64,000 bases of DNA from Bin127 sp965203505 (GCA_965203505.1 OZ241880.1:868001-932000); one strand, 5' to 3'; positions 1-12,452 are shown, counted from the stretch's first letter. Notes: generated from the sequence alone by a model not told the origin. A program made the numbers and translations.

Positions 1-447
1 CCAGGCGATCCAGCCGTCCTCGATGTTCCCGTCGAAACCATTCGAGAACTCTCCGATCTGGATGGTGACGGTCGAAATTCCATCCCTACGCTAGGAATCT
101 GCCTAGGCCACCAGCTGGTCGCACGGGCCTTGGGTGCCGATACCTTCATGCTTCACTTCGGGCATCGCGGTGGCAACCAACCAGTCCAAGACCTCAGAAC
201 TGGACGCGTATACGTGACCGCCCAAAACCACGGATACGCCGTTGATCCGGATAAGCTCCCTGATCGGACTGGTGTGAGCGTGACCCACATCAACCTTAAC
301 GACAACACTGTTGCGGGCCTCGCGGACCAACCACACGGCATCATGGCCATCCAGTTCCACCCTGAAGCGTCCCCCGGTCCCCACGATAGCGAAATGATTT
401 TCGACCAGTTCGTCGCCTCGATCAGGCAACGTTCCAGTAGGCGATAG
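1..447 (+). CDS. carA: Carbamoyl-phosphate synthase small (glutaminase) subunit, 3' part
   Basis: The gene enters from the left edge, so only the C-terminal glutaminase domain (about 148 residues) is visible. CarA hydrolyses glutamine and passes ammonia to CarB for carbamoyl phosphate, the precursor of pyrimidines and arginine. The class I amidotransferase triad is visible: the nucleophile elbow GICLGHQL (Cys codon 100-102) and the HPEASPGPHD segment with catalytic His and Glu. HFGHRGGNQPV and QNHGYAV are typical CarA signatures. It lies 9 bp upstream of carB on the same strand, so the two are surely co-transcribed. Frame 1 is open from base 1; the start lies outside the window. Confidence 0.97.
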   Translation, partial: PGDPAVLDVPVETIRELSDLDGDGRNSIPTLGICLGHQLVARALGADTFMLHFGHRGGNQPVQDLRTGRVYVTAQNHGYAVDPDKLPDRTGVSVTHINLNDNTVAGLADQPHGIMAIQFHPEASPGPHDSEMIFDQFVASIRQRSSRR

Positions 448-456
448 CGAGCAAAC

Positions 457-3822
<3,366 letters not shown>

Positions 3823-3864
3823 AACCGTCGGGTCACACACTCCGCGCAACTAGTCGCAGGCGCG

Positions 3865-4710
3865 CTATTTCGCCCGACGCGCTGTGACGCCGAACCACAC
3901 GCGGGGCACCGTCTCGAGATCCATCTCTTTGAAAACCTGTTTAAGCGATTTCTGGAGGGCGTCGCGGCCTTTTCCTAGCGGTACGCCGGGCATGACGCCT
4001 TCGATCCAGTCGCGGAAGCCGCTGATGTGATGGAAACCAGATTCCGGGACCTGAACACGGAAGTTTTCTGCTTGGACGATTTCGAAACCGGCCTCTTCCA
4101 GAAGCTCTTTGTATTCCTCCGGCGTCAATTGCCTTCGAGCGCCGGTTTTGTCGGCGTTCTTGTCGGGGAACAGTCCGTGGTCCCTGCGGAGAGTGCGCAA
4201 CGATCGCATCATCCAACGTCGGTAGAAATCGTGCGATTCGGGTGGGTGCGAGCCGTCGAAGAACGAGGTGTTGAAGGCGAGAATGCCTCCTGGCTTCAGT
4301 CGCTCTCTGATCTGTTTGAGCAGTTCGAGTTTGTCGTTGACGTAGTGGATGGAGTTGCAGTAGATCACCGCGTCTACTTGTTCATTGACTGATGAAGTTA
4401 GATTTTGGACTTCAGCGTGAACGAAGCGGATGACAGCTTCTTTGCGATCGCCTAGTTCTTCGACCGCTGATTTGAGCGCTGTTGCGGAATGGTCTACTGC
4501 ATATATGACGGTCTCTTTGGTGCCTGAAAGGCGGTCGAGAATCAATTTCGTGATGCCGCCTGTGCCGCAACCGAGGTCGATAATCTTATGTTGGTTGAAG
4601 ACGCCCGACATGTCGACGAGTTGCGAGTTGACTTTTCGGTAAAACGGCTGCGACGAAAACTCATCAAATGTGTAATCGTCAGATTGGTGTTCGGCTTGCG
4701 GACTTGACAT
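3865..4710 (-). CDS. Class I SAM-dependent methyltransferase
   Basis: A 281-residue cytoplasmic methyltransferase of unknown substrate. Motif I (IIDLGCGTGGITKLIL) binds SAM; the acidic loop after strand 2 (YAVDHS) and the post-motif YCNSIHYV region fit the Methyltransf_11/25 type. Upstream in-frame ATGs exist, but the ATG at 4710 is preferred because GAGGT lies about 6 nt upstream and extension would run into the divergent modA gene. It converges with carB (42-bp gap) and diverges from modA, so the two promoters share 4711-4795. Nothing in the neighbourhood identifies the substrate; linkage to molybdate uptake may be incidental. Confidence 0.85.
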   Translation of the reverse strand: MSSPQAEHQSDDYTFDEFSSQPFYRKVNSQLVDMSGVFNQHKIIDLGCGTGGITKLILDRLSGTKETVIYAVDHSATALKSAVEELGDRKEAVIRFVHAEVQNLTSSVNEQVDAVIYCNSIHYVNDKLELLKQIRERLKPGGILAFNTSFFDGSHPPESHDFYRRWMMRSLRTLRRDHGLFPDKNADKTGARRQLTPEEYKELLEEAGFEIVQAENFRVQVPESGFHHISGFRDWIEGVMPGVPLGKGRDALQKSLKQVFKEMDLETVPRVWFGVTARRAK

Positions 4711-4795
4711 AGCAACCTCAACGTAACTAAGTGATTTTCGGGAGAGGTTAGCCTTGGTATGGGCCACTTCAGATTCTAGCAGGGAAACTAAATCC

Positions 4796-5545
4796 GTGAA
4801 GGGAAGTCGGTTAATCGCGGCAACGACATTGTCGTTCATCGCATTGGCAATCGTGGCGTGTTCCAATGCCGAAAACCCGCCCCTCATATTTGCGGCGGCA
4901 TCACTTGTGGATGTGATGGGGGAAATTGGAAACGAATACCAAAAGGAAACTGGTCAATCCGTGCGGTTCAGTTTCGGAGGTTCGAATCTGCTCGCCAATC
5001 AGGTCAACGCGGGCGCTCCCGCGAACGCGGTGATCGTCGCTGGCGGTACGCCGATACACAAGCTGATAGAAGGCGGTAAGGCGGAGGACGGAGACGCTGT
5101 CCATATCTTCACTAACCGCCTAGTGGTGGTCGGTTCCGTCGAGTCGAAATATAACGTGACGAATTTGCCTGGCCTCGTTGGCGCTGGCAAGATCGCCATG
5201 GCCGATCCGTCCACTGCGCCCGCGGGCGAATACTTCGAAGCAGCGCTGAAGGAAACCGGATTTTGGGACGACCTGCAGGACCAAATCGTTCCGACGTTGG
5301 ATGTCCGCGCTGCGCTAGCAGCCGTCGCTAGTGGAAACGTTGCTTACGCGTTCGTGTACGAAACGGACGCCATATCGACAGACGATGTGGAAATCGCGTT
5401 CGCGATCGAAGGCGGATCGGAAACAACGATTCCGAAGTACTACGCGTTGCGGCTATCGGGCGACTCTGCCGCGGATCGATTTATAGAGTTTTTGGCATCG
5501 CCACAAGCAATGTCGATCATTGAAAGATACGGATTCAGTCGCTGA
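4796..5545 (+). CDS. modA: Molybdate ABC transporter substrate-binding lipoprotein ModA
   Basis: Captures molybdate (or tungstate) outside the membrane and delivers it to ModBC. The N-terminus is a lipoprotein signal: a Lys/Arg n-region, a hydrophobic core and a lipobox ending IVAC, followed by SNAENPPLIFAAASL, the classic ModA opening strand. SFGGSNLLANQ and GAPANAV are family oxyanion-site segments, and ADPSTAPAG is typical of the second lobe. I chose GTG 4796 (AGGGA 10 nt upstream), which gives a 21-residue signal peptide; a TTG at 4754 with a better Shine-Dalgarno would add 14 residues. It is the first gene of modABC. I see no molybdenum-cofactor riboswitch in the short leader. Confidence 0.93.
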   Translation: MKGSRLIAATTLSFIALAIVACSNAENPPLIFAAASLVDVMGEIGNEYQKETGQSVRFSFGGSNLLANQVNAGAPANAVIVAGGTPIHKLIEGGKAEDGDAVHIFTNRLVVVGSVESKYNVTNLPGLVGAGKIAMADPSTAPAGEYFEAALKETGFWDDLQDQIVPTLDVRAALAAVASGNVAYAFVYETDAISTDDVEIAFAIEGGSETTIPKYYALRLSGDSAADRFIEFLASPQAMSIIERYGFSR

Positions 5546-5566
5546 ATCCAAGGCGCGGTTGCACTC

Positions 5567-6238
5567 TTGCTCGAAGTAACACTGCTATCTATCCGAACCG
5601 CTTTGGTCGCCACGTTGCTGATGCTCGTGCCGGCTCTGCTGGTCGCAAGTTATCTGGTACGCAGTCGTAGTCGAGTTGCCTTCGTGGTCGATTTGATAGT
5701 CTCGATGCCTTTGGCGTTGCCACCGGTCGCGGTGGGTTTCATGCTGTTGTGGCTGTTCGGCGCGTCCGGTCCGCTTGGGGCGCTGACAGACGGCTTGGCG
5801 TTCACATGGTTTTCGATGTCGATCGCGTCGGCCGTGGTTTCGTTCCCGCTAGTAGTTCGGGCATTCGTCACAGGGCTGGCAGAGGTCGACCCGCGCCTCG
5901 TGTTCGCGGCGCGGAACCTGGGTGCGAGTTGGACCCGTGCTGCTTGGACGATAACGTTGCCGCTCGCGCGCCGTGGAATAGCGGCGGGGTTGCTTTTAGG
6001 TTTTGTGCGATCGTTTGCCGAATTCGGGGCAACTATCGTTTTTGCCGGGAACATACCTGGTAGCACCCAAGGATTGCCGAGCGCGATTTTTTCTCGGATA
6101 TCCGCAGGTGATTTCTCAGAGGCTTGGCAATTGGCGGCGGTATCCATACTCATAGGCGGCATCGCGTTGGCGATTCATAATCGCCTCGTTTCAAAACACC
6201 GGCACGCTCAAATCGCAAGGAGCGGGTCTAATGTCTAA
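5567..6238 (+). CDS. modB: Molybdate ABC transporter permease ModB
   Basis: Integral membrane permease (223 residues, about five to six helices) that forms the translocation path for molybdate. The cytoplasmic EAA loop that docks to the ATPase is visible as AARNLGASWTRAAWTITLP. The segment after it (GFVRSFAEFGATIVFAGN) is the ModB/CysTW hallmark. The start is TTG 5567, 21 bp after modA stops, with AAGGCG about 10 nt upstream. Its 3' end overlaps modC by 8 bp, so translation is coupled. Confidence 0.94.
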   Translation: MLEVTLLSIRTALVATLLMLVPALLVASYLVRSRSRVAFVVDLIVSMPLALPPVAVGFMLLWLFGASGPLGALTDGLAFTWFSMSIASAVVSFPLVVRAFVTGLAEVDPRLVFAARNLGASWTRAAWTITLPLARRGIAAGLLLGFVRSFAEFGATIVFAGNIPGSTQGLPSAIFSRISAGDFSEAWQLAAVSILIGGIALAIHNRLVSKHRHAQIARSGSNV

Positions 6239-7304
6239 CCGCTCGGTTTACCTAGATTTCGAAATCAAGTTGCACCAAGGCGATTTTGACCTCGATGTTG
6301 CAGGTAGTTTCTCAGACGGCATCACAGCGATATTCGGACCGTCGGGCGCGGGTAAATCGACGTTGCTTGCGTGCCTGGCAGGTATGACAACCCCGGATTC
6401 TGGGTATGTCAGGCTAGATGGTGAGACATTATTCGCATCTGATGAAGGTGTTCGGCGCTCTCCGCAGTCGATGCGTTCAGTGATGGTTTTCCAAGACGGG
6501 ATGCTGTTTCCGCACATGACGGTTCGGCAAAACGTTGAATATGGTTATCGACTGACACCGCCCGAACACCGTGTGATCGACCCCGAAGAGTTGTGTCAAT
6601 TCCTTGGCATCAGTGGTATGTTGGGCCGCTATCCTTCGACGCTTTCTGGAGGGGAGAGACAACGCGTCGCGTTGGCGCGGGGTGTCGCCACGTCGCCACG
6701 TCTATTGTTGCTCGATGAACCGGTCGCATCACTAGACATACGATTGCGCAACGAAGTAGTGACGTATCTGAAACGCGTTCACGAACGTTACGGCATCCCG
6801 ATGATTTACGTCTCGCACTCGCTGTCAGACGTGATGGCTCTCGCGCCAAATGTGCTGGTATTGGAAAGCGGACGTGTTAAGTCATTCGGGCCAGTCGTAG
6901 ATCTAGTCGCTGAAATGGCTTCGTTGACTCGGATTGACCGAGACGATATTGATAATCTGTTCCCCGGCACCGTTCAGGATTCGGGCGCGATCGACATCGG
7001 CGATGTGGAAATCGTTGCGCGATCGGATGGCCATCGTGCAGGTGATCGAGTCACCGTGTCAGTCAGTGCCTCGGACATCGTGTTGGCTCTAGAACGTCCT
7101 GGCTCGATAAGCGCTCGCAACATATTGCAGGGTACGGTCCGCCGCATCGAGATTGGCGACTACGCGGCTTTCGCGTTCGTCGACGCAGGCGCAGAGTTCG
7201 TCGTTGAACTGACTTCGGATGCAGTCGACGCTCTCGATCTCAGGAGTGGTTCTGAGGTCTACGTCATCTTCAAAACGAGCAGTATCACGATTGCGGCTGG
7301 CTGA
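6231..7304 (+). CDS. modC: Molybdate ABC transporter ATP-binding protein ModC
   Basis: ATPase that powers ModAB. All ABC motifs are present: Walker A GPSGAGKS (about residue 37), Q-loop VFQDGMLFPHMTV, signature LSGGERQR (about 138), Walker B LLLLDEP and the switch His in YVSHSL. After residue about 285 comes a C-terminal TOBE/Mop-like segment (ARNILQGTVRRIEIG...VYVIFKTSSI), the oxyanion-sensing domain typical of ModC rather than of sulfate or phosphate ATPases. Length (357) is normal. Its last 20 bp overlap the convergent glycosylase gene. Confidence 0.95.
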   Translation: MSNRSVYLDFEIKLHQGDFDLDVAGSFSDGITAIFGPSGAGKSTLLACLAGMTTPDSGYVRLDGETLFASDEGVRRSPQSMRSVMVFQDGMLFPHMTVRQNVEYGYRLTPPEHRVIDPEELCQFLGISGMLGRYPSTLSGGERQRVALARGVATSPRLLLLDEPVASLDIRLRNEVVTYLKRVHERYGIPMIYVSHSLSDVMALAPNVLVLESGRVKSFGPVVDLVAEMASLTRIDRDDIDNLFPGTVQDSGAIDIGDVEIVARSDGHRAGDRVTVSVSASDIVLALERPGSISARNILQGTVRRIEIGDYAAFAFVDAGAEFVVELTSDAVDALDLRSGSEVYVIFKTSSITIAAG

Positions 7305-8040
7305 CGCCTAGACCCACAGGGCATTGGTCAGCGAGCGCGCATTTTTCGCAGAGCGGCTTTTTCTTGCAGATTCGAGCGACGTGGTAGTCGATGAGTGCGT
7401 GGTACTCGTTGAAGAGGTAATCGTCGTGCGGCAGGTTGTCGTGAAACAGTTTTTGGTATGCGCCGTAACTCTTACCTTCGATTTCCCATCCCATTCTCGA
7501 GAGGAGTCGTTTGGTGTATGCATCGATCACGAACGACGGTTTCTTGGCACCGTAGACGATTATGTCGTCCGCTGTCTCTTCACCGATCCCCCAGACGGAT
7601 AACAGTTGGGTCCGCAACTCGTCGATCGGCAGCGCGAAAAGTCGATCCAAGTTGCCGTCGTAGTTGTCGAGGATGAACGTTGCGAACTCCTTCAATTTCC
7701 GGGTTTTCGCTTTGTAGTAACCCGATGGTCGGATCAGGTCGTGCATCTGCTCATCGGGGGCGTCCAAAATCGCTTGGAACGTCCATACACCGGCTCTATG
7801 GAGATTGACCAATGCCCGTTCGGTGTTCGACCAAGCGATGTTCTGCACGAGGATTGCACCTAAGACGAGTTCGAAAGCGCCGCCATGGACCGTGGGCCAC
7901 CAGTTGCGCGGCCCGTACGCATCGAACAGCGCGGTGAAAAGCCATTCAATGTCTTCGCGAGTCGGTTCAACGGGCCCAGATGTACGGGGATCTGACCTCG
8001 CGCTGCTGAACTCGTAGATAATTTCAGGAGAGACGCGCAT
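7285..8040 (-). CDS. Endonuclease III-like (HhH-GPD) DNA glycosylase, 4Fe-4S
   Basis: Base-excision repair glycosylase of the HhH-GPD superfamily, 251 residues. The helix-hairpin-helix is VWGIGEETADDII and the catalytic Asp lies in FVIDAYTKR. Four cysteines near the C-terminus (C-x5-C-x2-C-x5-C, ICKKKPLCEKCALADQC) would bind a 4Fe-4S cluster. The position that is Lys in bifunctional EndoIII (the lyase nucleophile, GVGRKTA) is Glu here (GIGEETA), as in the MagIII/EndoIII-related branch. I therefore infer a monofunctional glycosylase, possibly for alkylated purines. It converges with modC (20-bp overlap) and diverges from pyrF with only 20 bp between starts. Confidence 0.88.
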   Translation of the reverse strand: MRVSPEIIYEFSSARSDPRTSGPVEPTREDIEWLFTALFDAYGPRNWWPTVHGGAFELVLGAILVQNIAWSNTERALVNLHRAGVWTFQAILDAPDEQMHDLIRPSGYYKAKTRKLKEFATFILDNYDGNLDRLFALPIDELRTQLLSVWGIGEETADDIIVYGAKKPSFVIDAYTKRLLSRMGWEIEGKSYGAYQKLFHDNLPHDDYLFNEYHALIDYHVARICKKKPLCEKCALADQCPVGLGVSQPQS

Positions 8041-8060
8041 CGAATCTGTTGGGAGATGGA

Positions 8061-8885
8061 ATGACGATTACTCGCACTGCAACCATGAGCATGAAGATGG
8101 CCGATGCGCTAGAGCGTTCGGGTAGTTGCGTATGTGTTGGGTTGGATCCTGATCCTAGCAAGATGCCGATCGATGACGTTTTCGAGTTCAATCGGTCGAT
8201 TGTTGATGCCACGCATGATTTGGTTGCTGCGTTTAAGCCTCAAATTGCATTCTATGAAGCGATGGGCATTCCAGGGCTCAGGGCGTTGGAGCAGACAATC
8301 GCTCACATCAGAAACGTAGCCCCAGACGTCTTCGTCGTGCTGGACGCGAAGCGTGGCGACATGGGAAACACTGCTGAGGCGTATGCGAAAGCCGTATTCG
8401 AGGCGTGGGGTGTCGACGCCTGCACAGTGAACGCATATCAAGGTTCCGAAGCGATCGAGCCATTCTTGAGGTATGACGGTAAAGGTGTTTTCGTGGTGTG
8501 CAGAACGTCGAACCCGAGTTCAATGGAAATTCAGGATGTCGTTGACAGCTCGAGTGGTGAACTCTTATACGACCGCGTTGCCCGTATCGCGGTTGAGATG
8601 TCGCCCGAAAACGTAGGGTTGGTTGTGGGTGCCACGTATCCCGAAGAGTTATCTTCGTTGCGAAGCGCCCACCCGAATACACCGTTCCTCATACCCGGGG
8701 TCGGCGCACAGGGCGGAGATGCGTCAGTAGCTCGCGAACGGGGCAGACACAACATTCTCATCAACTCCTCGCGGGGTGTCATCTACGCATCCCAATCGAA
8801 GGCAGATTTCGACGTTGCGGCACGGGGCGCGGTATATCAGATGCGCGAGGAGATCGAGATCGGCAGGATACGCGCGGGTCGATGA
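8061..8885 (+). CDS. pyrF: Orotidine 5'-phosphate decarboxylase (type 2)
   Basis: Last step of UMP synthesis, decarboxylating OMP; fits functionally with carAB in this window. The active-site cluster is DAKRGDMGNT (Asp95, Lys97, Asp100), and VCVGLDPDPSKMP near residue 25 is the subgroup-2 opening. Length of 274 is standard for the type 2 (actinobacterial/Chloroflexi-like) enzyme rather than the 230-residue E. coli form. ATG 8061 was chosen because GGGAG lies 5 nt upstream; an upstream TTG at 8049 is less likely. The stop overlaps the next gene by ATGA, indicating coupling. Confidence 0.96.
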   Translation: MTITRTATMSMKMADALERSGSCVCVGLDPDPSKMPIDDVFEFNRSIVDATHDLVAAFKPQIAFYEAMGIPGLRALEQTIAHIRNVAPDVFVVLDAKRGDMGNTAEAYAKAVFEAWGVDACTVNAYQGSEAIEPFLRYDGKGVFVVCRTSNPSSMEIQDVVDSSSGELLYDRVARIAVEMSPENVGLVVGATYPEELSSLRSAHPNTPFLIPGVGAQGGDASVARERGRHNILINSSRGVIYASQSKADFDVAARGAVYQMREEIEIGRIRAGR

Positions 8886-9115
8886 ACCGGACGCGCAAAG
8901 ATCGGCCTGTGGTACCGTTCGAGGTCGGTGATCTGGTCACTTTGCGCAAACCGCATCCTTGCGGTTCCAGCACTTGGGAGGTTTACCGGATCGGAGCCGA
9001 CATCGGCCTATTGTGCTCGGGATGCGGCCGACGAGTGATGCTCGAACGTCCGCTGGTTCAACGCCGGATGAAGGCGCGCCAACCGGCCAAGGAACGCGTT
9101 GGTGGCGAGGGTTGA
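8882..9115 (+). CDS. DUF951 family small protein
   Basis: A 77-residue basic protein of the DUF951 family (Bacillus YyzM type). Family signatures are FEVGDLVTLRKPHPCGSSTW, RIGADIGLLCSGCGR and RRVMLERPLVQRR. The cysteines Cys-Gly-Ser and Cys-x2-Cys could form a small metal site. Its function is not known; in Firmicutes it sits near chromosome-segregation or ychF genes, whereas here it is translationally coupled to pyrF (4-bp overlap). The C-terminal tail beyond residue 63 is not conserved. Confidence 0.85.
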   Translation: MNRTRKDRPVVPFEVGDLVTLRKPHPCGSSTWEVYRIGADIGLLCSGCGRRVMLERPLVQRRMKARQPAKERVGGEG

Positions 9116-9251
9116 CGAACGCTTGGCGGATTGGCGCTCGTAGATTCGTAGTAAAGTATGAAAAGTGACGCCGCGCAGCCGCGGTAGTGTGATCCCGTTC
9201 TGTAACGCGTCGCACCGGTTAATGGTTGCATAGTCAAGGGAGTAGTCAGTC

Positions 9252-9824
9252 ATGCTCGAGGTGGAGATTCACCAAATCAGGGTGGGGCGTGACGGATCTG
9301 CCGAGCGGTGCATCATCTTGCGCCCGAAAAACCACGAAGACCGGCGATTGTGTCCGATCATCATCGGCCCCAATGAGGCATCCGCGATCATTGCACCTTC
9401 GAGCGAACCCGCGCCATCTCGTCCGATGACGCACGACCTCCTTTTGAAGGCCATTAACGAGCTTGGCGGCACCGTGCAATACGTCTACGTGCGTGGTCTC
9501 GACAAGGCGACCTTTTTCGCGGACATCAACATAAAGGTGGGTGACGACGAAGTTGTGCTAGACGCGAGGACATCCGATTCCTTCGCCTTGGCGGTGCGGG
9601 CGCGAGTCCCGATCTACATGTCCGAAGAAGTATTGGAACAGGTCAACAACGATCTGCAAGGCCGCGAACCATCCGAAGAGTCGCGCCGCGGTGCAGCCAA
9701 AGAGCCGCAGTACGAAGAAGCGGCATCGCCCGTCACACCTGAGCAGCGCGAGAAGTTGAGCGCATTCTCAGAACTGATGGAGTCCTTGACGATGGATGAC
9801 GAAGGCGAAGAGGCGGCTAAGTAG
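9252..9824 (+). CDS. DUF151 (bifunctional nuclease family) protein
   Basis: A 190-residue protein with a DUF151/BFN domain at residues 1-135. Recognisable segments are RPKNHEDRRLCPIIIGPNEA, RPMTHDLLLKAINELGGTV, VRGLDKATFFADI and DARTSDSFALAVRARVPIY. Plant homologues have DNase/RNase activity; the bacterial role is unclear. The last 55 residues are charged and poorly conserved. A -10-like TAAAGT lies about 85 bp upstream (near 9151), so it probably has its own promoter after the DUF951 gene. It is followed by repeats, so it likely ends the transcription unit. Confidence 0.85.
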   Translation: MLEVEIHQIRVGRDGSAERCIILRPKNHEDRRLCPIIIGPNEASAIIAPSSEPAPSRPMTHDLLLKAINELGGTVQYVYVRGLDKATFFADINIKVGDDEVVLDARTSDSFALAVRARVPIYMSEEVLEQVNNDLQGREPSEESRRGAAKEPQYEEAASPVTPEQREKLSAFSELMESLTMDDEGEEAAK

Positions 9825-10353
9825 GGGCGGTGGGTTTGCAAACCCACGTCATTCCGGCGAAAGCCGGAATCCAGAGGGGCGGTGGGTAGCGCGGTAATCT
9901 CGCGTTCCCTTTGTCCCCGTATCAGGGTACGGGGCAGGCCTCGGACATTCCCCGCGCGCGAGAGCATTGCAAAACCCTCCCCATTTGCCCCGCGTGATGC
10001 GAAATCATGTGACAGGCAGGTTGTCATTCCGAAGGCAGAATGTCATTCCGAGCGCAGCGAGGAATCTCATACAGTCGTCCTTGGGGATGCCATGTGAGAT
10101 TCTTCACTCCGCTGCGCTCCGTTCAGAATGACATGACCGAGGGTGGCCCGTCAGGCAGCATGATCCACTCCAATGTTGACATGTCGGCACAACCTGATTT
10201 TTGCATCACGCGTATGCACAAGGTGGTATTGAACGGGGATTAGATGCCGATTGATCGTCGCCTTCGAACTACGCCGTTCCCCCCTTTGCCCGGCCCCACT
10301 GGATTCCGGCTTTCGCCGGAATGACGGAGCTAGGCATCGTCGCTAGGACGGAG
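9825..10353. repeat. Gene-free stretch with REP-like palindromes
   Basis: Several short dispersed palindromes and no convincing gene. 9832-9875 has GGGTTTGCAAACCC followed by CATTCCGGCGAAAGCCGG; 10298-10327 has the same stem in inverted order (GGCTTTCGCCGGAATGACG). A second type, built around CATTCCGAGCGCAGCGAGG, occurs at 10040-10070 and as its reverse complement near 10098-10133. The two inverted copies of each type could fold into long hairpins between the convergent DUF151 and GMC genes. Similar units recur near 12010-12060, 26160-26190 and 57140-57210. Confidence 0.75.
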
Positions 10354-11919
10354 TTACTTCCCTTCGAGAATAAAGTCGGCGACGCGTTCGCCTATGACCA
10401 TTGATGTGACGTTCGTGTTGGCGCGGATGCAGTCGGGCATGTTTGAGGCGTCGGCGACCTTCAAGTTCTCGAGTCCTTTCACGTTTCCGTACTGATCGAG
10501 CACTGCCATCTCATCGCTGTCCGGTCCCATCTTGGCGGTTCCCGAGACGTGGTGGCTGGTGCCCACGCACTTCAACATGTAGCGGTTCAGCAACTCGTCG
10601 TCGGCAGCCTCTTCCGGCGTCGGCGCAACTAGCTCCTCGATGATGTCGTTGTAAGGCGATTGCTCGCCGATCTCGATACACTTCCGCACCGCTTCTCGCA
10701 TCCGTTCCTTGTCGAAGTCTGTGCCGAGAAGGTTGTAGTCGAGGTATGGCTGCGTGTGAGGGTCGGTGGATTGCAGTTTGATCTCGCCCGCCGCCTCCGC
10801 CAGGTAGAGCGCCGAGATCATCGATATGCCGATCGGCTGCGTGTTCGATATCAGGTAGACACCTTCCTGCGTGGTGCACGACAACGGATGGATGAACATG
10901 TCGTTGCGCCACTTCGATCCCTTGCACGTGAACTTCAGATTGATCTGGATCTTCGAAGCCAGCGGGTCTTGACGGAAATGCTCATAGGTGCGGAATATAG
11001 TCGAGACCTGCGGATGGTCGCGTAGATTCTGGCCGACACCTGGCGCGTCGAGCACAAGCGGAATATCCATCTCGTTGATGTGATCGGCAGGTCCAATGCC
11101 TGACAACATCAGAATCTGCGGCGAACAGATCGCACCTGCCGACAAAACGACTTGGTCCGCGTAAACGTCGAACATTTCGCCACCCGACTCAACCTTTGCT
11201 CCGATCGCCTTCTTGCCATCGAATAGCAGCTTGTGAACGTGGCAGTCGCCGCGCAACGTCAGATTTAGCCGGTGCCTCGACTGCGAAAGGTAACCGATGT
11301 TCGTGCTCCAGCGGACTCCGTTGGGGTTGTTGAACGGCGGCGGACCTACCCCGGTGGTGTCGGGGTTGTTTGCGTCTTCGTAGTAGGGATGTCCGAGGAT
11401 CTGGCACGCTTCGACGAAAGCCTCTTGATCCGCGTTCCATTCGTCGCGCTTGAAACGACGGGCTACGATTGGGCCATCGGTTCCGTGGTAGTCGTCTGAG
11501 AAATCTTGGTCGGTTTCGATGCGTCGGAAATACGGCATCAGCTTTTGGAATGACCACTCGTCATTGCCCCACGACGCCCAGTCATCGTAGTCCTCGGGCA
11601 TGCCGCGCAAGAAAATCTGGGCGTTGACGGAACTGGAGCCGCCGACGAGTTTGCCTCGCGGCACCATCATGTCCGGGAAGAGATCGTTGGATTTAGCCAT
11701 GAAGTTCCAGTTGTGCTTGCTGTCCTTGCCGAAAGCACGCGCCCAGATGTTGCGATCGAACCCGTAGCCGAGTTTGATCTCCATCGGCAGGTCATCGACG
11801 GTCGGATAGTCCGGTCCCGCTTCGAGCAGAAGCACGTTTATGTTCGGGTCTTCGCTGAGGCGGGTGGCTATGATTGCGCCGGCGGATCCTGCGCCAATGA
11901 CGATGAAGTCGTATTTCAT
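10354..11919 (-). CDS. GMC-family FAD-dependent oxidoreductase (choline dehydrogenase-like)
   Basis: A 521-residue flavoenzyme that oxidises an alcohol, of the glucose-methanol-choline family. The FAD Rossmann motif is VIGAGSAGA at residues 6-14, followed by LLEAGPD. GKLVGGSSSVNAQIFLRG is the family signature 1, and LSAGAICSPQILMLSGIGP is signature 2. The active-site His lies in CVGTSHHVSGTAKMG, with the second partner in ANTNVTSMVIGER. The ATG at 11919 gives the canonical N-terminus MKYDFIVIG; 24 upstream in-frame residues are unlikely to be coding. Substrate cannot be read from sequence: choline, polyethylene glycol or other alcohols are possible. It stands alone between two repeat-rich gaps. 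Confidence 0.93.
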   Translation of the reverse strand: MKYDFIVIGAGSAGAIIATRLSEDPNINVLLLEAGPDYPTVDDLPMEIKLGYGFDRNIWARAFGKDSKHNWNFMAKSNDLFPDMMVPRGKLVGGSSSVNAQIFLRGMPEDYDDWASWGNDEWSFQKLMPYFRRIETDQDFSDDYHGTDGPIVARRFKRDEWNADQEAFVEACQILGHPYYEDANNPDTTGVGPPPFNNPNGVRWSTNIGYLSQSRHRLNLTLRGDCHVHKLLFDGKKAIGAKVESGGEMFDVYADQVVLSAGAICSPQILMLSGIGPADHINEMDIPLVLDAPGVGQNLRDHPQVSTIFRTYEHFRQDPLASKIQINLKFTCKGSKWRNDMFIHPLSCTTQEGVYLISNTQPIGISMISALYLAEAAGEIKLQSTDPHTQPYLDYNLLGTDFDKERMREAVRKCIEIGEQSPYNDIIEELVAPTPEEAADDELLNRYMLKCVGTSHHVSGTAKMGPDSDEMAVLDQYGNVKGLENLKVADASNMPDCIRANTNVTSMVIGERVADFILEGK

Positions 11920-11989
11920 GGGAGTTGCCTGTAGGTGGTTGGGTAAGTTGCGATGCGAATACGTTATCGCGTGTGGGCGATGTTTGCAC

Positions 11990-12160
11990 AACCCACGTCA
12001 TTCTGGCACCTCTCCGTCATTCCCGCTCAACCCACGTCATTCCCGCGAAGGCGGGCCGCTTGCGGGACGGAACGTCCATCCAGAGAAAAGCAAAGCACGC
12101 CGTTTCCCCCCTTCGCAAGGCGTAAGGGGACGCGCGAGGAGCACGCGCCGGGCGCATGAG
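11990..12160. repeat. Dispersed repeats upstream of the GMC gene
   Basis: Tandem partial copies of an 'acccacgtcattc' unit (near 11993, 12019 and 12031), the last followed by CCCGCGAAGGCGGG. Next comes a palindromic GC-rich unit with CCCCTTCGC...GTAAGGGGACGC at 12107-12135. The latter belongs to the same family as blocks near 25.0, 26.0, 41.6, 44.6, 45.2, 57.3 and 58.5 kb. The rest of the gap to 12452 has no clear gene; a 50-codon frame just before 12440 looks faintly protein-like but I do not call it. Confidence 0.65.
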
Positions 12161-12452
12161 AGGCGCAATGTCAGATGCCGCGTCGGGGACTTAGGACGCT
12201 CTCGAACTTACGGACATGCTGTTGAGATAAATTAAATAGAGCGGTCAAAGACGCGCCTATGACATGACTTGTGACTGCATCATTGAAGATTGCAATGCGG
12301 GCGCGACGTGATCGACGGACCCGTCCGAGAAAAAGATGGCGTGTCGCAAACGCAGCTCGCCGACGTAGAGAAGGAGACCCTCCTGTTGCACCGCCTGTCA
12401 GGTTTCGTCGCGATCCGGGCCGTTGCCCGGTTGCGGAACTGAGATCCGCCAC

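Noticed and set aside
9116..9251. Possible tRNA or small RNA between DUF951 and DUF151 genes
   Set aside because: No cloverleaf or T-loop GGTTCRA arrangement can be drawn; the segment fits a promoter region.
9832..10330. Transposon ends formed by the paired palindromes
   Set aside because: The inverted copies are short REP-like units found singly elsewhere; no transposase or target duplication lies between them.
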